Position numbers and translations under genes: made by a program. Below are positions 1-9,900 of a stretch of DNA of 64,000 nucleotides, piece after piece. Origin of the DNA: Kingdonia uniflora (Eukaryota > Streptophyta > Magnoliopsida > Ranunculales > Circaeasteraceae); NCBI GenBank assembly GCA_014058105.1, contig JACGCM010000004.1, forward strand, positions 1,364,001 through 1,428,000, in the 5' to 3' direction. The notes beneath the pieces are model-generated. The model worked only from the letters and a program-made list of their open reading frames with translations. It had not been told where the DNA came from and ran no database searches. How positions within the stretch are numbered: the first letter of the stretch is position 1; the number at the start of each line of letters is the position of its first letter.

Positions 1-661
1 GATTTGATTCCAATTGAATTACTCTCAAAACCCCAAGTCTCTCTTACAAAAACTTGGATTGATATAAAATAATTTTACCTTTTCTAGCCTTGCCCCTTTA
101 TGAGGGTTACAAGTTTCTAGTTATAAGATATGACCATTATGCCCTTGAAACGCATACAATATTGAAGGGATACGATAGTCGTTCGAACGACTGACCAAAT
201 TAAGCCTAAAAAAGGCCTCAACATGAATTGGTCTTCTGGAACTCCAGTTCGTTCGAACGACTTCAATGTCGTTCAAATGACTTCCCTATTTTTACCTGAA
301 AATTACCTCAGCTTGAAATGGTCTTTTGGGAACTCCAGTTTCGTTCAAACGACTCCAAGTATTGTTCGAACGACTTTGCCTATTTTTGCCTGAACAGACT
401 CAACTCAAATTGGTCGAATAGAGTAAGCTCGAATAAACTCTTATGAGAACTTCAGGTCGAATAAACTCAGCTCGAATAGACTCTTCTGGAAACTCTAGGT
501 CGTATAGACTCAGTTCGAATTCGTCGACTAGACTCAGCTGAAGTTGGTATTTTGGGAACTTTTAGGTCGTTCCTTTCATAACTCGTTCGAACGAACCTTG
601 GAGTCGTTCGAACGAGTTGGCACCTTTTGAAGGGGTTCGATCTTCAGATCCTCCTAGATCA
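1..661 (-). mobile_element. Retrotransposon LTR, cut by window edge
   Basis: Read on the minus strand, this block starts at 661 with TGATCTAGGAGGATCTGA, nearly the same start as the gypsy LTR at 10701 (TGATCCAGGAGGATCTGA). It then carries many TTCGAACGA motifs and ends inside a leader-like stretch that also resembles that LTR (gggttttgagag, ccaattgaatt on the plus strand). The perfect palindrome AGTCGTTCGAACGACT lies at 177-192. The other LTR end and any internal region lie left of the window, so orientation is inferred from the similarity only. It ends 320 bp before the MRT4 start codon and may influence that promoter. Confidence 0.65.
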
Positions 662-980
662 CTAAGCAAAGAAATGCTCTAGCTTATGCCTTACTCAATT
701 AGAGACACTTAGAACTTAAAGAACCTCTCCACGAGTTTGTCTAGCTCAAGGCATTACCGGGGGTGTGAAAAATACTAGATGGACCTCTTCTTAGCAGCAG
801 TTTTTTTTTTTAACCACCAGCAGCAGCACTAGGCACTGTTGGAGACACTCTAACTCCCCCCAAACTAAATACTCTGTGAACCTAAACAAAACTAAAGAAT
901 AAAGAACAGAGGAGGCGCCGAGGCGTTCTCAATTACAACATCTCCTTCTCTTCTCCTTCTTCTTCTTCAACTCCACAAAG
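662..980 (+). promoter_or_regulatory. MRT4 upstream region and 5' leader
   Basis: This is the short space between the upstream LTR and the MRT4 start codon. The last 45 bases are a CT-rich tract (ctccttctcttctccttctt), typical of a plant 5' leader. I see no convincing TATA box. The assignment as promoter and leader rests on position only. Confidence 0.45.
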
Positions 981-3900
981 ATGCCAAAGTCCAAGCAAAA
1001 CAGATCAGGTAACAATCCCTCTTAAACCCTAAACCCCAAACCCCAAATCACTAATCTCACTTGTATTTTATTATTTTATTAATTTGGCTCTGGGTTTTGG
1101 ATTCTAGACTTTGTAAAAGTAAAACTCCAATTAATTTTCTTAATTTATATGCAGTGACATTGTCGAAGACCAAGAAGAAGGGAAGAGAGCACAAGGAAAC
1201 TATTGTGAACTCGATACGGGATGCGATAGAGAACTATAACTCTGTCTATGTTTTCTCATTTGAGAATATGAGAAACCTTAAGTTCAAAGAGTTTAGGGAG
1301 CAGCTCAATTCTTCAAGCAGGTAAATTAATGTTAATGTTATGTTTTCTAGACTTGTAAATACGATATCGCAACTTATGTTCCCCATATGATCAAAAATGA
1401 TTCTTGGCGCTTAATTTTTTTTATATTTGATAAAGATTCCCAACTAGAATGATGCATCATTAGACTCACAAGCATCCCAACTAGGTTGTCACCCAAGAGA
1501 GACTCAATCATATGCATATCAGTCCACACCAAGGAGAACAAAGAAGACTAGAGTACAATCCTAAAGGTCTCGGTGAGCCTCTTCAACCACCAGTATGAAC
1601 TCCGGTTACCCAATTGACCTTAGCTCTGACCCAAGAGGGAGATTAGCTACTTTTTTAGACAGAGAATCAGCAGAGAATTTGGCTTCTTTCCAGATCGTAG
1701 AAAAACAGATGCTCTCTGCAATATAAGACAAATTTCCACTGAGCTTTAATGGCCCAAGGCAGATCCATGGTTTGAAATGCCATAACAGTAGCTTCCGAGT
1801 CGGACTCCACCCAGTTATTCTTCCACCCCATCTCGATGGCCTTGGACACCACGCAAGCGATTACCTGGTATTTAACTTTGAAATTCGTGTCGTGCCAATT
1901 GATTTAGCTAAGGTGCCAAGAACGGCTCACGCGTCGCTTGTAAAGATAGCTTCGACTCCAGAAAAACCCCTGGGTTGCATCTTGAACAACTATCCGTGTT
2001 CACTTTCACTTCTCTAGTATGAAGTAGCTGCCAAAATAAGATTGAAGCCTCATTTGAGGCCTGTGTTCACAGTTCATATTTCACCTGGATTTTAGATAGG
2101 GTTTTCAGCTCCACAATTTTATTAAATACACATTTTGTGCTAAGGATGGCAGGATTTTTAATGTTCTCAGTCACTTTCCCTGTATAATCTGCAAAGAAAC
2201 CTTTGAGATTTATGGATGAGTTTATTCCTTGTTTCCCAAATGACTTGAGTAACTCTCAGCACTGCAGCAATTTAGAGCTCTTTAAAGAAGGGGTTGTAAC
2301 CTGCAACGAACTTGAGCATTTCATGCTCTGAGAGTTATCAAGTTCTATTATTAGCTTGAAGCAGGAATTGATTAACATCATCAGGAACATTTCACCCAGA
2401 ATGGTTAATAAAATCAGCCAACTTTGCTCTGAGAATTTTCCAAGTTCTATTATTAGATTCACCAACCATAACCATCCCCTAAAACCTATTTCATGCCCAC
2501 CCCGAGCCAATTCCGGTTCCAGATGCCTGATTCAGCCATGTAGTCGTTTTGTTACCACACACAGAAACTGCCACGTCAGCTGGTCCTTCTAACCATAAAT
2601 TATAGGTGTCCTATTTATAAGGGCATCACATCCCAGATCCATTACTTCAACAAAAACCTAAAAACAATGTAAACAAAATGATGATTAGCAACTTCTGTTG
2701 TCGATTTTTACATACTGCCCCCCTAAGATCCCCAAACCTAAACCCCCATCTCTGATCTGCTGGCTCCCTCACCCATTGTGGTGAGTATTTCAAATGCACC
2801 AAAAAGAGCCTGACTCCCTATCTCATTAATCGATTTCCTCATACCTCCTCTAATTTTCCAAAACCTTACCCTCATCTTTGGTCTGTAACTCCATATCCAA
2901 TGCTGGTGAATCTGTTGAAAGCACAAAGAAAAGTGTAGTTGTTCGCGAGAAGAGCTTTGGGATCTACATTCCGTTCAAGAGGGTGAAGAACATCTTTGAC
3001 CCTAAGATGGTACATTCCGTTTGAAGCACATCAACTCGACCCCAAAAGGGTTGAGGATTCCTATAAGAAACAAAGCAAGTTCCTAGACAAACTTTATATT
3101 TAAAAGAGCTTTATATTGAAAGAGCTGGTCTAGGAATCTGCTCTGTTTCTTATAGGAATCCTCGATCCTTTTGGGGTCAAGTTGATGTGCTTCAAACAAA
3201 ATGTAAATATCAGCTTTAGGGTCAAAGACGTTCTTCACCCTATTGAACGGAATGTAGATCCCAAAGCTCTTTTTGCGAACAACTTGATTTTTCTTCGTGT
3301 TTTCGGTAGTCTCACAACCATTGGAGGGAGAGTTATAAACCAAAGATGAGGGTTTAGGTTTTGGAAAATTAGAGGAGGTAGGAGGGAATCGATAAATGAG
3401 GGAGTCAGGCTCTTCTTGGTTCTTTCGAAAAACTCATCACCATGGGAGAGGGAGCCGATCAGAGATGGGGGTTTAAGTTTGGGGAACTTAGAGGAGGAGG
3501 TGGTAGGTGGAAATCGACAACCGAGGCTGTTAATTATCATTTTGTTTCCATTTTTAAGGTTTTCGGTGAAGTGATGGATCTGGGATGCGATGTCTTTTAT
3601 AAATATGACACCTACTGATTAGGGTTAGAAAGATAAGTTGATGTGGCAATTTTTGTGTGGTAAAAAAACGACCACATGGCCAGATCTGGCCTCTTGAACC
3701 GGATCTGGGTCAGGGTGGGCAGGAAATGGGTTTTTATCTATGTAACATGGACACTCAATATTCCAAAAAAAATCCGTGTCCAAACGTGTCGGACACACCG
3801 ACACTCGTGTCGACACTCCAACGGACACTTCTTCCTTAGATCATAACCTTTTTGACATAGCTTTTAGAAAGTTTTCAATTCTTATACATGTTATTCAACC

Positions 3901-6900
3901 ATACTACTAATCTTTGTTTTTTGTTTGTTATTAGTTGTAAATTAACCCATAAGTTAATATAACCCATAAGTATTGGGACTTGTTTGTTATTATTCGTAAA
4001 AATATGTCGTAAATTAACCCATAAGTGTGTTAGATAGGTTAAATAACCAACATAAGCATAGTAGAAAATAAGAAATAAATTTTTTACAGCCGTGTCCCCG
4101 TTTTTATATATTTTTGGGTCGCCGTGTCCGACACCCCGTACCCGTGTCCGACACCGACACCCGTATCCGTGTCGTTGTTACCTAGGTTTTTATTTAATTT
4201 GTATACGTGTAGACCACGTTCTATTATTAGTTTATAGGAGCAATTCTATACCAAGCCTCTCTCCAAAAGTCAATCTGCTTACCATGCCCAAATAGCCAAC
4301 TACAACCTGCAGTTTAGATGAGGCCCATTTAATACCACCCCAAATGAATGAAGATTTATAGTAAGAAATGAAATCTCCATCCACAGTCTTAAACTTGTTG
4401 GCAAGGAAATTAGCGCGGTCCCCATCCAGTTGCAGGAAGTTCCAGACTAGCTTACTCAACATACAAGATTAATATCCTTAAGCTTTCTAATCCTAAAACC
4501 CCTCCTAGAAGCGCATACAAACCCTTGTCAGGGTTACCAGTTCAAACAAAATTCCTTATTATCTTCTCTCCCTTCTTAATGACCCCCATAGACCATTTAT
4601 ACACCCCCATGTTATACACAGGCACACTTTTCAAAACAGCCTTGGTAAGCACAACTCTTCCCTGAAACAAAATTCCTTATTATCTTCTCTCCCTTCTTAA
4701 TGACTCCCATAGACCATTTATACACCCCCATGTTATACACAGGCACACTATTCAAAGCAGCCTTGGTAAGCACAACTCTTCCCTGAAAAGACGGTAACTT
4801 TCTCTTGGATGAAATGAATGCCAAGATAAGTCAGGGAATTTTTTTTCTTTGAAGCCAAACAATTTCAGTTATAGTCTTTTTTCTGCTCATTGTGATACCC
4901 CCCATGGCCACTTTAATTTTTCCAATGCTTGTATCCTGACCAGAAGCATGTTGGTAGGTAGGGATCAGTTGTTTCAATCTTCTAAGGCCTCTAATGTCTC
5001 CATTAGCAAAAACAGAGGTATCATAACAGGTGAGTAGGACCTTCAGATCTTCTAGTAGACACCATGAGCTTGCACAACTTGTTGTTTTTGAGAAAGTGAA
5101 GCCTCTATTATGGACATCCTTAGCAAACACGAATAAGAATGGGGACAAGGGATCATCTTTTCTTTGCCCTCTCCCAACATTAAAATAGCCACATGGCCCC
5201 CCATTCACAACAGAAAAAATCTTAGCACGGTTTAACCACACTTTATTTCACAAGCACAAAGTAGAAGAAACCCCATCCTCTCAAGAGTTTGCAGCAAAAA
5301 CTCCCAGCTTTAAGTATATCATAGGCGTATTGGATATCAATCTTGAGACCCAAGTTACACCTAATCTTTTAACTTTCTCCTCATTAACCATTTCAGAAGC
5401 TAAAGAAGTATTTTTACGTATGCTTCTCCGTTTTATGAAGGCACTCTGCTCTTTGGAGATGACTCTAGCTGCAATAGAAGTCAGTCTACTAGCCAAAATC
5501 TCGGTAATAACCTTATAAATAAAATTGCTGCGGCATATGGTTTTAATGACTAAATTTATAGCCTGTTGAATTTTGGGGATCAAGACTATGATATTAGAAT
5601 TGAAGTCCCTGGGCAAACAACAATCTTTAAAGAAAGAAGACACTGCTCTACAAACATCATCACGCACAATAACCCAATATAACTGGTAGACATAACATGC
5701 TAGCATTATTTGTTTCCAAATCTTCTATTGCAGTCAAAAATCATCCAACTCAGACTCTTGCCCTTTGATTTGGTCAGCTAACCCATCACTGTCAGGGTTA
5801 TGTTCAAGTTGGTTCTGAAGCTTTGAACCTTCTTTCAACTCTTTCATCTGGTTCACTAACCCATCATAGACTTAATACTTCCAAGTTTTTAATCACTCCC
5901 TTTAATCTTCTAAGCTTAAGTATAATAGCAAAAAGTGGGGCACCAGCCAAAGGCTTATTCCAGCTATCTTCAACCAGCTTATAAACCCTGGATGCAAAGT
6001 CCAAGCTTTAGAAAGCTTAAAAGGAACATTATGAGGCTTTGGAGCTGCTGAAGTTTCCCCAGTGAACGGTAATGGTGGGAGAGCCTTCCAGCAAGCACAT
6101 GCTATATACTCGTTCACCCATTGAGACTTCATGTCCTCTATCAATGCACGTCAAAATTCGGTTCTTCCCTTTTTGATTATTGCACCATGTAAATTCTAAG
6201 CCTTTTTTTTTTATTGCAATCAACAAGTCTATTGTTGCCCAAACATTGTTCAAACTCCTCATAACTTTTATGGTAGCCAGTCTTCCTCCCTTTTTTCACT
6301 AGGCCTTAGAATGACATTAAAGTCCCCCATTACTAACCAAGGTTTCTGAAAAGCACTGAGGACAGTCAACTCATTCCATAAGCCCACTCATCCACTCTTA
6401 GACGGTGAGCATGAACAAAGGTAACCATGGCTTTCCCAGTATCCACTATAATTTGTTGAGTAGAGACATCAATCACCTTAAACTACAAAGAACTTTTAGC
6501 GAGAATCCAAATATTTCCTAATATCTCATCAGAATGGTTAGTAAACATTCTGATACAGTCTCCCCTAGCTTTCTTCTTAGAAAAAGTTATTGACAGGGGT
6601 CCTCTGAGAAGATACAGTCTCCGTTGCTACCTTCTTATTTTTCGCTTTGGGATCCAAATCCTTTCCTTGTTGAGATTGTCCTGTGTTAGGAGCAGTACCT
6701 TCCTTGCTTTTACGGTTTTACCATTTTTCTTCCTCACCTTCTCATTTTTTTTTTCTTTTGTTCCCGTGCCGCCTTCCCTTTGATCTTTTTACCACCTAGC
6801 AATACGGAACCATGTCCCAGAATATTGCAATGCATACAATATTTGGGAAATCTAGTAACTTGGACTTACTGTTAATATTCAAAGTCCTCCCCTTCAATGA

Positions 6901-9900
6901 GAATCATATCAGGCACAGATTTTGTCTATGTCAATCAAAATGCTTGCATAATTTCCAATTTTCCTCTCTCTTGTTGCTCTATCAATCTGCACTGGATTAC
7001 CCAAGGCTATGCCGATTGCCATCAGAAACTCAGCTTCCCAAAAATTCATACTTATCCCCAGAAATCTCACCCAATCCAGAGCATGTGTTCTTTTGTCTCT
7101 CCGAACAGAATAAAAGAACCTAGAGTTGTAAATCATAGCGGTTGATTCACAATAATCCAATACCCTTTGCTCCAGATCTTGTTTTTGTCGGCTGGAGATT
7201 CAATCTAAGAACAAGGCTAAATTTAAAGTACCCCACACCCTCTCTATAAGAAGAATAATTTCGATTGATGGGGTAGTCCCTTCTTTTACCTGGTTCAGGA
7301 TGTTTTTACAAATCAATTGGTTTTTGTTCTTTGTCTCACTTTATCTGCACAGGGCATCGATCCCTGCGCTCCTTTCTATCCGCTTCCATTATCTTAGAAA
7401 ATCATCTCCACATTCTGCTCTACTCGCTTCTTCGTGCTGGCAGATTCAAGGAACTTCCAGGGGCAAAACGTCAAACAAGCTTGAGATTGGGCTTCCATCA
7501 TTGATGAATCAGGGATCGAAGCTCAGATCTTCATCAAATCTTAAAGAAAAGCAGTGTTTTTTGATAGTAGAGTTGCGCCGTATTTTTAAGCTGAAACTAG
7601 GGGGATTTCCCAGCTACCTCCGAGCTTGACAAGAAAACCATAAATATCTTTCACAGCATTTGGTGAAACTATAGTTTAAAATTAGTAATTCTTGATATAT
7701 AACATTTATTTATTGATCCATGAGAATATTGGAAGTTTAAGTAAAAGTCGTTCGAATGAGCTTGAGAGTCGTTCGAACGACCCAGTCGTTTGAACGACTC
7801 CTAATTTCGTTCGAACGACTAAAGTTTGTCCCACTGGAAATTTAGCCTAGAGCCAGATTTCGTTCGAACGACTAGGCAAGTTTCTAGGGTTTTAGTCGTA
7901 AAGTCGTTCGAACGACTCCCTAGTTCGTTCGAACGACTTTGGCGGTGTTTTTGATTCTCAGCGTTGTTTTGCCTCGAGATGCATTCTATTTTGTAATTTC
8001 GAGTTCCCTCTATATAAAGGAGACTTAGGTTATCTTTTTTTCTTATGTTAGATCTAAAAAGAGTTCTGAAAGAAGTCTAGGGTTTGAGAGATTCTCATTG
8101 TAATTGTTTGTTTTAGTAATTGAATTCTCTATTTTTCTAAATCCAATTGGTGTTCTTCGTTCTTTCTACTAACTAAAGCTTCTCAATCGTATTGTGGATT
8201 AAGTGGTATCAGTTTTCCAGTTACGATTCTCGGGGGGTTGATTGTGGTTTATGGTCTCTACACGTGACCGTCTCAAGCAAACGAATGAGAAGCTAGTGAG
8301 TCCGTTGACGATTCATCGCAAACCTAATTCGAAGAATAATGACGATTTGGAGATGGGCGATTCCAACGATCGACTCACGACTTTGGAACAACAGTTTCCA
8401 ACCTAACTTCTACTGTAGTTAGTAGAACAATTGCTTCTCACAGACCTCGCGAAGGATTCCGTTTCGGCGAAACGGCGAGGCCGCTCAAAGAAAAAGGGGT
8501 TATGGAGGTGGATGGAGGCGACGATTTTGCGGAGATCGATAGTGATTCTAGTAAGGCCGATTCCGACAAAAAGCGATCGGGTATTGGTAAGTCATCGAAT
8601 CCTATTCGTAATCTTCGTATCAATTTTAAGATTGAAATTCTGGTATTTAGCGGTTCGATCGATGCCAAGAAGTTGGATGATTGGTTAGATAGGTTAGAAA
8701 CTTATGTTTTTGTTTATGAATACTCCAATGCTCAACAAATATGCTTTGCTACGTTGAAATTCGCAAGTCATGCACTCACGTGGTTGAAATCTTATCGGAA
8801 ACGCCACGATGTAGGAGATTTGGGTTGGAAAGAATTCAAGGTATTAGTGCGAAAGCAGTTTTATCCGATTGGGTATGAGCAGAGAGATGGTATAAATGAC
8901 ACAATTTGCGCCAACAATTTGAGCAATCCGTACAGGAGTACACTACGGCGTTTCATAACCAAGTTTTGATTTTGGACATTGATGTGGACGAGTATGAGGT
9001 TTTCATGAAGTACACGGGGGGTTTGTCGGAGTCTATTAGGAGAGAGTTGAAGCTCTTTACTGTGGCCAATATCGAGGACGTTACCGTGTAGGCAAGTACT
9101 TGAAGAGTGACAAAGAAGACGACAAGATCAAGTCGGGGTACAAGTCTAGTTGGAAACACGAGCATAAGGAAGAGGCCAAAGGAGAGGGCTCTTTGTCCAA
9201 GGAGTTTTATTGCAATCATTGTAAGGCGAGTGGGCATATTTCCGATTATTGCTGGAAACTTCATCCGGAGCTTAGGCCGAAGGAGGAGAAGAACAAGAAA
9301 GAGAGATGCACTAGCCGCAGAGGTTGTTGACCTTCCGGATTTAGATAAACCGAATCCTAAGCTTACACTTATGTTTCAGCGGAATTTGGCTACCAAGGAG
9401 GAGAGTTGGGAATAATTTTTTCATGTCAGTATTCAAGTAAAACAGAGTTTAGTCGAGGCCATTATGGATCCGGGTAGTCAGAAAAAATTGATTTCTAAGA
9501 CGTTGGTGACGAAGATGAGTTTGACGACTACCGCTCATCCTAAACCGTATGGTTTGGGGTAGATTAAGAAAGATACGGATTTGAGGATCATGAAGCAGTG
9601 CACTAGCCGTAGAGGTTGTTGACCTTCCGGATTTAGATAAACCGAATCCTAAGCTTACACTTATGTTTCAACGGAATTTGGCTACCGAGGAGGAGAGTTG
9701 GGAAGAATTTTTTCATGTCAGTATTTAGGTAAAACAGAGTTTAGTCGAGGCCATTATGGATCCGGGTAGTCAGAAAAAAATTAATTTCTGAGACGTTGGT
9801 GACGAAGATGGGTTTGACGACTACCGCTCATCCTAAGCCGTATGGTTTAGGGTAGATTAAGAAAGATACGGATTTGAGGATCATGAAGCAGTGCACTTTC

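Larger units (their letters stand above)
2452..4218. mobile_element. Insertion block inside the LINE, flanked by 13-bp direct repeats
   Basis: The 13-mer GTTCTATTATTAG occurs at 2439-2451 and again at 4219-4231. LINE-like coding on the minus strand stops at the first and resumes at the second. Between them lie a large inverted repeat and a MITE-like element. The same 13-mer also occurs at about 2340, so the left repeat could belong to a local duplication in the LINE rather than to a target duplication. Confidence 0.5.
1667..6300 (-). pseudogene. LINE ORF2 (endonuclease-RT-RNase H) remnant
   Basis: ORF2 normally nicks DNA and reverse-transcribes the element RNA. From right to left on the minus strand I see endonuclease-like GLEFTWCNNQKGKNRI with DRGHEVS (about 6260-6030). 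RT segments follow: NIIVLIPKIQQA and KEQSAFIKRRSIRKN (5700-5290), then GRGQRKDDPLSPFLFVFAKD and FANGDIRGLRRLKQLIPTYQ (5240-4830). Next come the post-RT region LPSFQGRVVLTKAALNSVPV (4820-4610) and SYYKSSFIWGGIKWA (about 4390). The tail ends in an RNase H-like piece (1990-1667). Stops and frameshifts are frequent, and foreign DNA splits it at 2452-4218. Confidence 0.75.
1412..7640 (-). mobile_element. Degenerate L1-like LINE, antisense in MRT4 intron 2
   Basis: The minus strand carries, in order from right to left, an ORF1-like region, an endonuclease, a reverse transcriptase and an RNase H-like tail. This is the order of plant L1 LINEs. A run of T at about 1411-1418 could be the antisense poly(A) tail. 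The coding regions are broken by many stops and shifts. A large block (about 2452-4218) of other elements interrupts the 3' half. Both ends are approximate and I could not find a clear target duplication. Confidence 0.8.

Noticed and set aside
168..620. Regularly repeated TTCGAACGA motifs as a CRISPR-like array
   Set aside because: Spacing is irregular, spacers are not uniform, the setting is plant LTRs, and there are no cas genes.
7300..7629. Plus-strand 109-codon frame at the right end of the LINE
   Set aside because: It is the reverse strand of the LINE ORF1 region, with composition typical of a shadow frame.
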